This document shows, piece by piece, positions 21,077 through 33,296 of a DNA stretch of 64,000 bases. This DNA is from Amorphophallus konjac (lineage: Eukaryota; Streptophyta; Magnoliopsida; Alismatales; Araceae). Within the stretch, counting starts at the first letter, position 1, and each line of letters begins with the position of its first letter. Under the pieces are notes generated by a model. It searched no databases. It was given only the letters and a program-made list of their open reading frames with translations, and was not told the origin of the DNA. A program made the translations under genes and the position numbers. The stretch lies in assembly GCA_022559845.1 (NCBI GenBank), contig CM040123.1, positions 297,216,642 to 297,280,641 of the forward strand, given 5' to 3'.

Positions 21077-24000
21077 CTAACAAACCAAACGACAAATGCC
21101 TAACTCTCTTCTGAAAGAAGTGAATTTGTCTTCATTAAGAGGTTTAGTGAAGATATCGGCAATTTGATTATTTGTGTCAACAAATTTTATTTCAACATCA
21201 CCTCGACTTACATGATCATGCAGAAAATGGTGCCTAATTTCAATATGCTTTGTGCGAGAATGATGCACCGGATTCTTAGATAAATTAATAGCAGAGGTGT
21301 TATCACATAGAATGGCCGTGTTTCCTAGTGTGATGCCAAAATCAACCATTTGTTGTTGTATCCAGAGCACTTGGGCTACACAACTTCCTACGGCCAAATA
21401 TTCGGCCTCGGCAGTTGACAATGCCACAGAATTTTGTTTCTTGGAGGCCCATGACACCAAGCAGCCTCCAAGGAACTGACAGTGCCCACTGGTGCTCTTC
21501 CGGTCTATTTTACAACCCGCGTAATCAGCATCAGAATAAGCAATTAATTCAAGACATGAAGTACGCGGAAACCATAAACCCAAATCACACGAACCAGCTA
21601 TATATCTAAAAATACGCTTTACGGCCGACATATGAGATTCTTTAGGATTTGATTGAAACCTAGCACACAAGCATACATCATATTGAATGTCGGGCCTGCT
21701 GGCAGTCAAGTATAGCAATGATCCTATCATACTTCTGAACAGAGTTTGGTTGACTGATTTACCTTGGTCATCTTGATCAAGTTTTAATGAAGTGGACATG
21801 GGAGTTGGTTGTGGCTTGGTTGTTGACAGATTGAATTTCTTGAGCAACTCCTTAGCATACTTCTGTTGATTTATGAACAAGCCATCAGCCGTCTGTGTCA
21901 CCTGCAATCCCAAGAAGAATGTCAACATTCCCATAAGGCTCATTTCAAACTCACTTTGCATTAATCTTGCAAAATCTTCACTAAGTGAGTCTTTTGTGGA
22001 ACCAAAGATGATATCATCAACATACACTTGAACGATTAGAATTTCCTTACCATTCATTTTTGTAAAAAGGGTCTGATCAACATTACCTCGTTTGTATCCA
22101 TTATGAATGAGAAATTCACTCAACCGTTCATACCATGCACGGGGTGCTTGTTTTAGACCATAAAGAGCTTTGTCTAATTTGTAGACATGATCTGGATGCT
22201 CCGTGTCTTCAAATCCCGGTGGTTGTTCCACAAATACGTCCTCCTGGATATAGCCATTTAAAAAGCACTTTTAACATCCATTTGAAATAATTTGATGTTA
22301 TTGCAACATGCAAATGCTAAAAGAATCCTCACTGCCTCGAGTCTTGCTACTGGAGCAAAGGACTCATCAAAATCAATTCCTAGCTCTTGGCGATAGCCTT
22401 GGGCTACAAGCCTTGCCTTGTTTCTAGTTATCACCCCTTGATCGTTTGTTTTATTTCGAAAGATCCACTTGGTTCCGATCACAGAATGGTTTCTAGGACG
22501 TGGCATGAGGAACCACACTTTATTCCTTTGGAACTGGTGTAGTTCTTCTTGAATAGCCATGATCCAGGAATTATCTTTTAAGGCATCATCTATGGAGTGA
22601 GGTTCAAATTGAGAGAGTAAAGCTATGTAATCCAGATTTTCAACTTCTCTGAAGGAGGAACGCGTCCTTATCCCTTCTTCTACATTGCCAATGACAACTT
22701 CTGGTGGATGGTCCTTTGGAAAGGTCCACTGCCTTGGTAGTTGCTGTTCAACTTGATTTTGCTGAATTTCATCAACATCATGTTGTTTTTCAACATCCGA
22801 TGTATCAACTTTCACAACCTATTCTTCGGTATCATCATTTTCAGATCCTTCTTCCTGCACAATTAACTTTTCATTAGTATTCGTGGAGGAAGATTCATCA
22901 ACAATCACATGAGGACTTTTCTCAACTACTAGAGTTCTCAAGTTATACACTCGATAAGCTCTAGAGCTAATGGAGTATCCAAGAAATATCCCCTTGTCAC
23001 TTTTGGAATCGAACATTGCCAGATTTTGTTTACCGTTGTTATGGATATAACAAATAGAGCCAAAAGGTTTGAAATAAGAAATATTTGGTTTCTTACCTTG
23101 GTATAGCTCATATGGTGTTTTCTTTAACAAGGGCCTTACCATGGCTCGGATGATTATATAACATGCAGTGTTCACGGCTTCAGCCCAGAAATACCTCGAC
23201 AAATTGTTCTCATTAAGCATGGTCCTGGCCATTTCAACCAATGTCCTGTTCTTTCTCCCAACAACCCCATTTTGCTCGGGAGTCCTTGGTGCAGAGAAGT
23301 TGTGCAAATATCCTTGAGCCCTGCAGAAATTGTTGAACTCATTATTGTCAAATTCCTTACCATGATCACTCCGCACGGTCTTGATGCAACATCCTTTGTC
23401 ATTCTAAACTATCCTGCAAAAGGCTTCAAATTCCATCAAGGCATCACTTTTATGAGTAAGAAAGAGTACCCAGCTGTATCTTGAAAAGTCATCCACAATT
23501 ACAAACCCATACAACTTACCACCCAAGCTATGTGTTCTGCTTGGTCCAAACAAATCAATATGGATCAGCTCAAGGGGCCAAGAGGTGGTCACATCACTTT
23601 TGCATTTGAAAGAAGTTCTTGTTTGCTTGCCTCTACTGCAAGCTCCACAAATCTTGCCATCATCAAACTTCAGCTTGGGTAATCCAACAACCAAATTATT
23701 TCTGAACAATTTCAGCATCACATTGAAACTGGCATGCCCAAGACGGCGATGCCAAAGCCAAGCATCATCAACATTTTTAGCAACTAAACATAGTTTATCA
23801 TGAGAAGCATCATCAAGATCAATCATATACACATTATTGTGTCTTGACCCAATAAACTTTATTTCATGAGAGTTTCTATCTACCACAGTGCAGTGAATAG
23901 AGTCAAAAACCACATTGCAACCTTTGTCACAGAGTTGACTTATGCTTAATAAATTATGATGCAAGCCTTTCACAAGAAAAACATTTTCAATAGCATGAGT

Positions 24001-24168
24001 TTGGTTCTTACCTATCTTACCTTTGTCTTTTCCCCCAAAAGCTACCATACCACCATCCTTCTCTTGTAGGTCTGCAAACATTTCCTTGTTACCCGTCATA
24101 TGTCTTGAACATCCACTGTCCAGGTACCATTTGTTCTTTTGAGCTCCAAGGCAGACCTGCACAACCAA
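21077..24168 (-). pseudogene. pol: Element C pol polyprotein (PR-IN-RT-RH), three lesions
   Basis: This is a full-length Ty1-copia pol. The protease motif DSGCSRHMTG is near 24110. The integrase HHCC motif (HRRLGHASF, CGACSRGKQTR) spans 23610-23745, followed by the catalytic core (D in LIHIDLFGP, D in VRSDHGKEF, E in PEQNGVVGRKN) to about 23200. Reverse transcriptase has YVDD at 22013-22024, and RNase H (SDADYAGC, STAEAEY) spans 21350-21540. Lesions are a TAG at 23404-23406 in the integrase core, a TAG at 22819-22821 in the linker (both readable as CAG to TAG) and a one-base deletion near 22258 inside reverse transcriptase. Pol is in the gag frame and separated from it by a single TAA. The product is not functional as it stands, but decay is recent. 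Confidence 0.94.
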
Positions 24169-24177
24169 AGAAGGTAC

Positions 24178-25995
24178 TTATGGGGTTTTTGGTACCCAAG
24201 CAAGCTTGGGTCCACGATGGTTAGACACATTAGGTCTTTGTGACCTATTCATCATTCTTGCAAAGTGTTCATCATCATTCCTCATAGTTCTGCAATCATA
24301 TATATCATGACCCAATTTACCACAATAATAGCATGTAGTGAATTTATTTTGACGGTTTCTTCTCCTGTTCATATTCATAGATGCTTGATGCACATGTGTG
24401 TGTGAAGAGGAGGGAACCGAACTTCTTGGAACCCAAGGAGTCATGTATATTTTTGATTGAGAACCATGTCTCTTTTCAAAATTCTTTTGACAACTTCCTT
24501 CATGATGATCCACATGATTGTTCATCAATTGTTTCCCTTTTTCCAATGTAGCAAGAGCATTCCTTAACTCATTTATTTCATGAATCAAAATTTCAGATTT
24601 TGTTTCAGCATTCTCCTTGGTTTGATTACATGCAGTTCTTTCTAACCTTTCTTGTTCCAATTCCTTTTTCAAGTCTTCATGCATTTTGATAAAAGTCGTG
24701 TGATCTTCACGCATGCATGAGCTCTCCTCTTCAAACAATTCAACTTTAGACAAAAGGATTTCATTTTCACTCTTGAGATTTTCAATTTCAGTTTTCATGG
24801 AATTGCAAGTATCACATGGATTTTTAGCATGAACAACAAGTTCCAACTTCTTTTTCAGAAGTTTGTTTTCAGATTTAAACTTTTTACATTTTTCATATAA
24901 TGATTCATAAGCAATCTGCCACTGTTCACATGTAAGAGATTCGGATTCAGAATCTACCTCATTTGTGTTGTCCTCGTCTGCCATGAAACACAGATTCTGA
25001 ACAAGTTCATCCAGGTCATCCTCATTTTCGGATCCTTCCTCATCTTCGTCGCTCCATGTAGCGACCATGGCCTTTGGCTTCTTAAACTTACCTTTCTTGA
25101 ATCTCTTCTTCAAATCAGGGCACTCGCCCCGCATGTGACCGGGCTTCTTGCATTCATAGCAGATCACTTCATCTTTCTTGTTGCTTTCATTTTTCTTAGG
25201 ACCTTGCCATCGTGGTCCTTTTCTAAACTGACCACCAAACTTCCTAGTGTTCTTGACGAATTTTCTAGCTCTTCTGGTGATCATTGCAACAAGCTCCTCA
25301 TCTTCAGTGTTGGCTGAGGAGCCTTCCTCACTTTCTTCAGATTCTTGCGGTTTTACCTTCAATGCCAAAGTTGTGGCGACCTTTTTCTTTTTGTGATCCT
25401 CTTCGCTCCTTTTGATGTTTATTTCGTAAGTCATCAAGGAGCCTACTAATTCATCTAGGGTGAGGGTGCTGAGATCCTTTGAATCTTCAATGACAGTGAC
25501 CTTCCTCACAAGATCTCGGTTAGAATACTCCTTTCCAAGAGCTTTCAAACCATTCGTGATCTCCATCAACCTTGCGAACATTTTTGAAATGGATTCTTCT
25601 GGCTTCATCATGAATAATTCATAATCTCGAACCAGAAGATTTGCTTTGGTCTCCTTTACTTCAGATGTTCCTTCGTATATCAAGCGAAGCTTATCCCACA
25701 TTTCCTGCGCAGAAGCACACATAGAGATTCGTGAGTATTCACTTGGATGTATAGCACATTGTATTATATTCATGGCCTTAAAGTTTGCCGAACAATTACT
25801 GACGTGGTCAGCATCCCAATCATCTTCATTTTCAGGCAACTTATAAAGACCTTTGTTTATCACATTCCACACTTCATACTCTTGAGCACGTAGGAAAACA
25901 TACATTCTATTTTTCCAATACGTATAATTAGTTCCATCGAAAAACGGCGGTCTGTGAACCGAATGCCCTTCAGGCATCATCCCTCTATTTGCCAT
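24178..25995 (-). CDS. gag: Element C gag polyprotein (capsid-nucleocapsid)
   Basis: This is the only intact retroelement gene in the window. It has 605 codons from ATG 25995; an upstream TTG at 26007 is in frame but unlikely as a start. Gag would assemble the cytoplasmic particle and bind element RNA. Domains are an N-terminal GTNYTYWKNRM block, a copia capsid domain of about residues 40-215 (MWDKLRLIYEGTSEV, LMTYEIN), a basic stretch, a CCHC knuckle CYECKKPGHMRGEC (about 25115-25160), an acidic segment, a coiled coil of about residues 350-500, and a second knuckle CYYCGKLGHDIYDC (about 24290-24335). At DLVRKVTVIEDSKD it lacks about 13 residues that B has (RKILRSLTPAGHTKAT), an in-frame deletion in the capsid. 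It ends KLAWVPKTP. Confidence 0.93.
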   Translation of the reverse strand: MANRGMMPEGHSVHRPPFFDGTNYTYWKNRMYVFLRAQEYEVWNVINKGLYKLPENEDDWDADHVSNCSANFKAMNIIQCAIHPSEYSRISMCASAQEMWDKLRLIYEGTSEVKETKANLLVRDYELFMMKPEESISKMFARLMEITNGLKALGKEYSNRDLVRKVTVIEDSKDLSTLTLDELVGSLMTYEINIKRSEEDHKKKKVATTLALKVKPQESEESEEGSSANTEDEELVAMITRRARKFVKNTRKFGGQFRKGPRWQGPKKNESNKKDEVICYECKKPGHMRGECPDLKKRFKKGKFKKPKAMVATWSDEDEEGSENEDDLDELVQNLCFMADEDNTNEVDSESESLTCEQWQIAYESLYEKCKKFKSENKLLKKKLELVVHAKNPCDTCNSMKTEIENLKSENEILLSKVELFEEESSCMREDHTTFIKMHEDLKKELEQERLERTACNQTKENAETKSEILIHEINELRNALATLEKGKQLMNNHVDHHEGSCQKNFEKRHGSQSKIYMTPWVPRSSVPSSSHTHVHQASMNMNRRRNRQNKFTTCYYCGKLGHDIYDCRTMRNDDEHFARMMNRSQRPNVSNHRGPKLAWVPKTP

Positions 25996-26044
25996 GACAG
26001 GGATCAACTCTACGACCGTGAGGTCGACTCAACTAGAGACCAAA

Positions 26045-26056
26045 GCTCTGATACCA
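26045..26056 (-). other. Primer-binding site of element C (initiator Met-tRNA)
   Basis: The minus strand reads TGGTATCAGAGC, 2 bp inside the 5' LTR. Confidence 0.92.
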
Positions 26057-26058
26057 AT

Positions 26059-27699
26059 TATTGGGTCCCGAAGGGTGGCAATCAAGAGGGGAGGGGTGAA
26101 TTGATTGGCCAATTAAAAATATCTTGTTATGAAAATTCTTTTCAACAAAACAAGCAAGCACTATAACTCACTCGTACATGAACACACTCGACGGAACGTG
26201 TGGTTAAGGACAAGAGAAACAAATTAACAATGGTGTACTCTCAGTTCACCGTGAAGCCCACTCGATAGCAAATGGAAAACCAAGCCACAAAAGACACCAG
26301 GAGTTTTTAGGTGGTTCGGGAACACAACGTATCCCCTACGTCCACCCCTCACTCATGAGGATTAAGACTTCACTATGAAGTGAGTCACACACACGCTGTG
26401 AAAGACAGCCAACACACACACACGGTAACCGATCTTGGCCACCGAACCCACACACATACACTCGTGCCACAGAACACGAGCCCACACACTCACAGAAAAT
26501 TCAGTGCAAGAGTTTAAGGATTACAACATGATTCACACACAATGAACTAAGAACAGAAAAGATCAGATCAGAAGAGCATAGAATATGATTTAGAACTCCC
26601 CCTTTCTCTTCTTCAGATGTGCTTGAACATTGGTTCAGATTTGATGAAGTTTGTTGACGAAGAACGGATGATTGGAGCTTGAACGATCTTGCAGCTTTGA
26701 TCAGGATGATGCTTGTAGTAGATCGTTGATTGGAGGGTTGTAGGACTCTTCTTCTCTTCACCTTGAAACTTGGATCTGGTTGGAGTAATGGAAGAAGTTC
26801 CCTTCTGCTGCAGTAAGTTTCTGCTCTCACAGATGCTAGCTTCTCGATAGAATTCTGCTCATTGCCGTCATTCCTCGCATCTCAGAACAGTCCTCCTATT
26901 TAAAGGAGTTATTAACCCAATAAAAGAAATAGTTAACCTTGGACAATCCACACATTTAGGAGAGATTTAGGGGTGATTGGACAGTTTAGAGATGACTTTC
27001 GGATCAAGGAAATCGAAGTCAAACAAAAGGGCTGCTAGCAGGTGTCGACACCTGCATGAAGGCGCACTGGAAAGTGTCGACACCTCCAAAAGTGGGTGTC
27101 GACACTTGGTGTCGACACTTCACAAATGCATTTCTGTCGGCCCCTGTTTCAACACTTGAGTTTCAGATGTCGACACTTGGTGTCGACATCTACTCAAAAC
27201 ACACCAGAACTAAACAGATGGGCTAAGAAAGAACCCAAATACATTACCATCAGTTGAACCATGAAAACCATGATTGTTTTGGAGTTTTTCAACCTACAAA
27301 AACACCGACTATATGTCATTTTAGTCAAATACAAAAGTCTCACATGAGTTCAAAGATTTTTCTGTTTGATCACTGAAATGTTGAAAAGCTTATGACCTTG
27401 ATTCATCTTATCATTAAGAGTAAATGTCTAGGATATCAAAATGAATTCAAATGCCAACATTTACCTTATGATTTTACCTGTTTTCATCTTTTGTCTTCAA
27501 TCCATTGAACCAATGCTTGGGTTGTTCATTCAAGCATTAGTGAACTTCAAGATTCACTTACCATTTCATGATGAGGTCATGAGGAGTAAAAAGTACATAT
27601 TTAAAACCTTTCAAGACATGATTAATACACAATGAATTCATTCATCATCAAAACACATTAGTCCATAATTAATAACACAATTAACTGAAAGGGCAAACA
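26059..27699 (-). repeat. 5' LTR of element C (1641 bp)
   Basis: It is the partner of 16908-18547. Its inner terminus reads TA instead of TG (26059-26060), one of few differences. It carries the same six palindromes at 27042-27189 and a TATA-like box near 26895. Confidence 0.95.
27042..27189 (-). promoter_or_regulatory. GTGTCGACAC palindromes in C 5' LTR
   Basis: The arrangement is identical to 17889-18036, including the pair at 27167-27176 and 27180-27189 with 3-bp spacing. In element orientation they lie upstream of the promoter that would drive C. Confidence 0.8.
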
Positions 27700-27704
27700 T
27701 TGGT

Positions 27705-28556
27705 CAACCTGACGAAGAATCTAATGTTTATATGATTCTTAAACTTGTTCTAGGATAATTCTGTTGACAGACCAGCGAATACGCCATCAAAAGAAAATAA
27801 GCAAATAAAATTATTTGTCGAAAGGAGGCAGAGCAATGGCACATTATTTCAGAAACTGACCATCTGATTCAAAGAAATTCAGAGGTTATGCCATGATGAT
27901 AAGTGCTATCTCTATTCAAAAAAAAATTTTGAAGCAGTAAGGTAAAACTACACTAAGTAACCAGGTAATCCGGTGTCTAATTAACATGCTTCCTTGAGTA
28001 AAAAGGTGTAGTATTACTAGAATGCTCAATCTTTTATAATAGTTTAATATTCATATGGTTGACTCTGGTGTGGCTTCAAGAAAAATTAAAACTAATTTAA
28101 GCTCTATATAAAAATGGATTTCTCTTCAGGGCTGGCAAATGAAAATGTTTAGTAAGAATTAACGGCATATCTTGTTGAGGGTAATCATGGATGGAATTGT
28201 TTTATTCCTATTGATTTCACTTCAAAAGATATTTTGTGAAGACTTCATGTTATTCGATATAGTCCCATACGTTGAAAATCACGAAAAGAGATGAAAGGTC
28301 TTTTTCCGTATGGTAAAGGGTGTTTTGGGTATTATATGTTGAGGTTAGAAAGGTAGATAGTATATTAGATAATTCTCTCAAACCCTATTTACCACCACTG
28401 TCCAACACATCCCTTCTCGGTTGAAACCCTCTCCAGCTCTCGCGATTCTTGTACCTCGCCTCTGTGCAAAACACGACCTTGGCTTCCCAAGCTACTTCTC
28501 TCACCATTCTTGTTGCTTTCCTCTATCTTTTATCTTCCACTTGTTAATCTTCCACC
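27705..28556 (+). other. Element A spacer leading to ORF3
   Basis: AT-rich noncoding sequence of element A. The last 130 bp is pyrimidine-rich and looks like an untranslated leader, ending CTTCCACC before the ORF3 ATG. No other feature is seen. Confidence 0.55.
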
Positions 28557-31032
28557 ATGTCCTCTCCGTCTGCCACAAGTAAGGGGAAGAAGAAGGTCAC
28601 GGAAGAGCGGCAACCCTCGTCTCCTCAAGTCCTGGAGACCAATGTGACCATAGCCTATAAGCGAAGATCAAAGGAGTCACATGCAGTAGGTGTAACATCA
28701 GAATCGGTTTAGACAATGTCGGGCAAGGGGAAGAAAAAGGAAAAAGAGGTACAATCGGTAGAAGATCGGGAGTCAGTGAAGGTGGTTGCGGCATTACCGA
28801 AGGTAAAGAAGCTGAAGACAGCGCAGGGTCGAGATAAGAGAAAGGTACTCGATGAAGAAGATATCACAGCAAAGCTTCAAGACATGCAGAAATATCATTG
28901 GAAGCCGGCAAGATAGTCTTCCCACGATACGTAGACTTTCATGACCAGAAAATGATTGAGAAATTTCCTGAGTTGATTGAAATTTTTAAGGCTCAGAAAT
29001 AGTTAAAGTTTCTGGGTAAGCATAGGGTATACTATCCTAGACTCGTAGCAGAGTTCTACCAGAACCTGAAGTATGATTTGGATCAGGCAATACTGGTTTC
29101 TAAAGTCAAGGGGTCCAGAATTGAAGTCTCTAAACATCTCCTACATACTGTATTTAGAATACCAAAAGAAGGAGTAACTGAAAGAAAATTTTCATGTGAT
29201 CTTCATGAGGTATACTCTGTCATCACAGATGAGCCTAAGAATCCCCAAGACAAAAATCAGTTAAAATTGGGTCAGTTTAATGCAAACAATTTCTCTCCTC
29301 TCAAGAGATTGCTACATCACATTCTCACTGCTATGATCACTCCACAAGTTGGAGGGAGAGGAAGACTAACCAACACTCAGAGATTTGTGTTATATTGTCT
29401 GTTGAAGAGAATCAGAGTTTGTTTGCCTGAAACAATGATTCAGATAATGAGGACTTTCAGAGAGTCTAGAAGATATTTGCCCTATGCAGCTCACCTAACT
29501 GCTATTTTTAAGAAGGCAAACATAGCCTTAGAAGATGAGCCTTCGAAAGAAATTCCAAAATTTAATGTGTACAACATGGAGTTCATTGATACTTACATGA
29601 GGCTGAAAAAGACTAACTCAGGGAGTCCTTCTGGTGAATTTCAAAGAAAAGAGAAATCAGTAAAGCATGCTCCGTTGAAAAGGAAGAGGAAAGTTCAAGT
29701 GAAAACTGTGTCAGAACAGCCTCCCCAGATTCCTCAAGAAGAAACTCCTTCTATATTAGCTGAACAAAACCATTATTATGCTGTTGAACCCGTTGAGAAG
29801 AATCTCAACGATCTACAACTAGAGAAAGAAGTCCATGAACTGAACCTAACTGATACTCAAATTATACAGCAGCTGGATCAGAATATCAGTGAGCTTTTTG
29901 ATAAATTTGGAGTACAATCTGAGTAGGAACAGTAAGTTGTTCAGCAAGAACAAGAAGAAGAACAACGAAAAGAAGCAAAAATTCAAGAAGCTGAGCCACA
30001 AGGCATAGAAGATGAAAGAGAAGAAGAAACTGAAGTTGATGAAGAACAACTATCTAGGGTGGTTACACAGATTCTGACAGAAGAGATGATAATATTTTTG
30101 AAGAAATTGCTGAGTCTATTGTTAATGATCAGGAGGGTGATCAACCAAGAGAACAAGAAGTTCCACAAGAAGCCCCAGGGGCGACTGGAGAGGGTACACA
30201 AGAGTATGTCATGGGACCAGCTCCTCAATGTCAGATGTATCCAAGAATATCTCTTACTCCTGCTCCTTCATATGGATCTTACCTTGGGGAAATGATCAAT
30301 CTTGGTATACCACCTCCTCCACCTCCAGAACAATAGCATGAGTACTTTACTGAGTTTCCAGAGTCGAGTGCATTCACTTTTAGTTCATGTAGACCTTGTC
30401 CTGAGCCAAATATTGCACAGATGCTGGCGAATCTGACTGAAATAGTGTTGAATCAGAATGAACTGATGAATAAACAGTTTCTGTTCAACACCGTTCAACT
30501 GGACAAAGTAAATTCCTGATTGAACCATTTGGAAAGGGTTACGAAAGCCCAATGGATTGAGTTCATGACTGCCAAGCAAAAGATTGATGCAGCAGTTCAA
30601 GAGATTCTGGAATCTCTTATGGGAATCAACAATAGAATTGCTGACATGGTGAACAAAATACAAGATACACAAATTTCAACATTCACCAGGCTGGCTCAAA
30701 TTCTCAGCCACACTTTTGATCTGAAGATTGAATTTGAGTTGATAAAGAGTACATTGAGCAATGTAGCAGTCAGTCAGCCTGAGGTCATCAACAAGTTTCA
30801 AGATGTTCAGTCTAAATTGGAAAATCTCTCAGAGAGTATCAAACAAAATCTCACAAAGTAAACTGCTACTACCTCCCTAGTGGACAGACTTGGGAATATT
30901 GTGCATCAAAAACTCGATAAACTGGCAGATTCCATTAGAGATCTTCACACTTCATTGATGAACAGACTTCCCATCTCTGGCTCCAGTTTAGCATATCCTC
31001 CAAGAGACATGGGGAGTTACCGAGGTCACTAA
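28557..31032 (+). pseudogene. Element A third ORF (ORF3), about 825 codons, decayed
   Basis: It is homologous to C ORF3 but twice as long. It starts MSSPSATSKGKKK and carries a basic Lys-rich leader. The conserved part has FPRYVDFHD (28916), YPRLVAEFYQNL (29030), LKRLLHH and LPYAA (29480). After it come a Lys/Arg stretch, a Gln/Glu-rich region (29930-30060), a Pro-rich loop (about 30300) and a C-terminal helix-rich, probably coiled-coil segment to 31032. Stops lie at 28710, about 29001, 29924, 29933, 30334, 30517 and 30859; several look like CAG or CAA changed by C-to-T. Frameshifts are near 28905 and 30090. The conserved core may belong to Transposase_32 (unchecked). Its retention in an element without pol is notable. 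Confidence 0.68.
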
Positions 31033-31449
31033 TTTCTCCCAAATCCCCATTTTTTGATAATGACAAAGAGGGAGAAGAAGAGAAGAAGACCTCATGTATG
31101 CTGCAACAAGAAGACCTCATATATGCTGCTGGGTATGTTTATGATAAGTAAAATGACAAGGGGGAAAAGATCTGCTGTTTCATATATTTTTTTGTGAAAA
31201 GAGATGCTCATTCAAACACTAATGTTGCTTTCTTAATACATGCAGAAGTATCCTCTTTTTGTTCTTACATGTTACATGTTTGCATTTTGTTCGTTCGCAC
31301 ACCTGTTGTGATCAATGCATTTCTATCTTGTCTGCGTGTGAATAAGTTTTGAACATGCTCCAACAGATTGTAAACACACTGGTTTGAATGCTGAGTATTG
31401 AATTTTCTTTAAATGGTTTAATCATACATGACTCATAGTTGTCATAATC
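31033..31449 (+). other. Element A 3' untranslated region
   Basis: AT-rich noncoding sequence between ORF3 and the polypurine tract. No further feature is seen. Confidence 0.55.
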
Positions 31450-31463
31450 AAAAAGGGGGAGAT
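31450..31463 (+). other. Polypurine tract of element A
   Basis: AAAAAGGGGGAGAT precedes the 3' LTR directly. Confidence 0.85.
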
Positions 31464-31678
31464 TGTTGGAACCCTAGTTTTGATAATGACTTTTTATGAA
31501 TCATGTTTAGATTAAGGTGTTTAAATCCTTCAATTCTATCTGTTTGTATGGTCCATTTGGTGCATGTTATTTCATAGAATAAATCATAGTCAGTGCATGT
31601 GTTGTATCGCTAAAAATCTAGCTCGGTGCAAGTCTAGCCTTGTTCTGCACTTCACGCATAAGTGCTGGCCTCGGTGCA

Positions 31679-31756
31679 GCCTCTGTTCACGCACACACAC
31701 TATCATCCCGTTACTCTGCCTCTGTTCACGCACACACACTATCGTCCCGTTACTCT
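31679..31756 (+). repeat. 39-bp tandem duplication specific to A 3' LTR
   Basis: Two copies of a unit starting GCCTCTGTTCACGC lie head to tail, with one difference noticed between them. The 5' LTR has one copy. Confidence 0.85.
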
Positions 31757-33296
31757 CTCAGTGCAATATCTGGGTCGGTGCAATTCCTGTCTAGAAAGCA
31801 CTTGTTGAGTTTGCTATTTCTTATCTCAGTGCAAATCCAAGTCGGTGCAAGCTTTGGCTTGCATCTCTCTTTGTTCTGCGCCTTTCTCTTTGCCATCTCG
31901 GTGCAAGTTCTTACTTGGACGGGATTTCTTGGCTCGGTGCAAGTTCTGACTTGCATCTTCCTTTGTCCGTGCATTCTTCTTTCTCAACTCGGTGCAAATT
32001 TTCCATTTTGGCAAAAATAAAGGCAGTGTGTCCTTGTGCTCTGTGGGTTCTTGTCGGTGCATATCTGTTGCACAATTGGACTCTATGGTCCGTTCTTATA
32101 ACGTCATGCATTTTCTCAAGTAAGTGCATCTCTCGTCTTTGCTCGCTTCAACTTGGTGCAACCTCTTGCTCACCTAGTAGTAAGTCAGTGCAATGGGTGA
32201 CTTGGTAATTCCTACTCAGTACAGTTTATGCTTACTTACTCGCTACGTCAGAAAGACTTGTGCTAAGTAAGTGACAAAATGTTTATTCCTTTTTTTGACA
32301 GTTTGTTTGTGCATTCACCAGGTAAATGGCACATGATCCGAGGAAGATAGAGGCCAAGAATATTCCTACACGTGCCCCAACTTTTCAGGTGGGAAACGGG
32401 GTATCCACACGCCTAGGGTTCTGGAGCAGATATATATATATAAATGCTAAAGAAAAGGGTTCAAAAAAGAGTATGGCATAAGAAAAAAGAAGAGAAGTGA
32501 GAGCAGAGTGTGGAAAAAGAGAGAAAACCAGAGACAAACCACTCCATCAATGAGCAGATAGAAAGCTGAAGCAGAGAGAGATAGTGCCCGCACGATTCAG
32601 AGAAAAGAAGTACGAGAGAAGAAAAAGAGAGGTTCTGAGAACAGAAGGCAGAAAGAGTGTGTAGTGAAGCAGCATCAATTTTTACTGTAGATCTATTGTT
32701 TGTAAGTGTCTTCTGGATCAGATCCAAGACACTACGCTTCTGTGTGAGCAATTCTGTTTGATCTTATTGTCGGCTTTTCGTTGCTGTATTTTGTTTTTGC
32801 TTTCATCATACATTTCCTTTCAAGCTGTGTGTCAGCGTCTGCAGAGGTGGATTCCTCTGGACGGCCAAGTTGTATTGCCCAGCGGATGGCGAAGCTGTAA
32901 GGCCCAGTAGTTGAAGCTGTGAATCAGCAGTTTGTAGGTAAGCTGTGAGGCCCAGTGATTTTCATGCTGTTTGGCAGCAGTAAGCCACACTCTGGTTTGA
33001 GTGTGGGGTGGACGTAGGTCTGGAGGACCGAACCACCTAAAAGTTTCCTTGTCTACTGTGGTTTGGTTGTCCTGCTCCGTTAGATGAATGTATAGGTCGA
33101 TCTGTCTCTCCATGTCCTGTGAGAATGTTAGTTGCACGTTTTCTGCTTGATCAAGTTCCTCGCTGCCCTTCAGACTCGGTAGAATCTAGTTAGTTCCTGT
33201 TCAACATCTCTGATTGACTCAATTAATTTTTAATTGGTCAAAATTTCCAAAGGATTCATTCAACCCCCCTTCTGAATCGAGTCTAGCACCTCAACA

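Larger units (their letters stand above)
16908..27699 (-). mobile_element. Element C: near-complete SIRE-like copia retrotransposon
   Basis: LTRs at 26059-27699 (5' by element orientation) and 16908-18547 (3') are flanked by the TTGGT duplication (16903-16907 and 27700-27704), and C lies in element A's spacer. The minus-strand order is primer site, gag, pol, third ORF, polypurine tract. By eye the LTRs are about 99% identical, so C is the youngest copia in the window. Gag is open throughout. Pol has two nonsense codons and one frameshift, and ORF3 has one stop. Confidence 0.96.
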
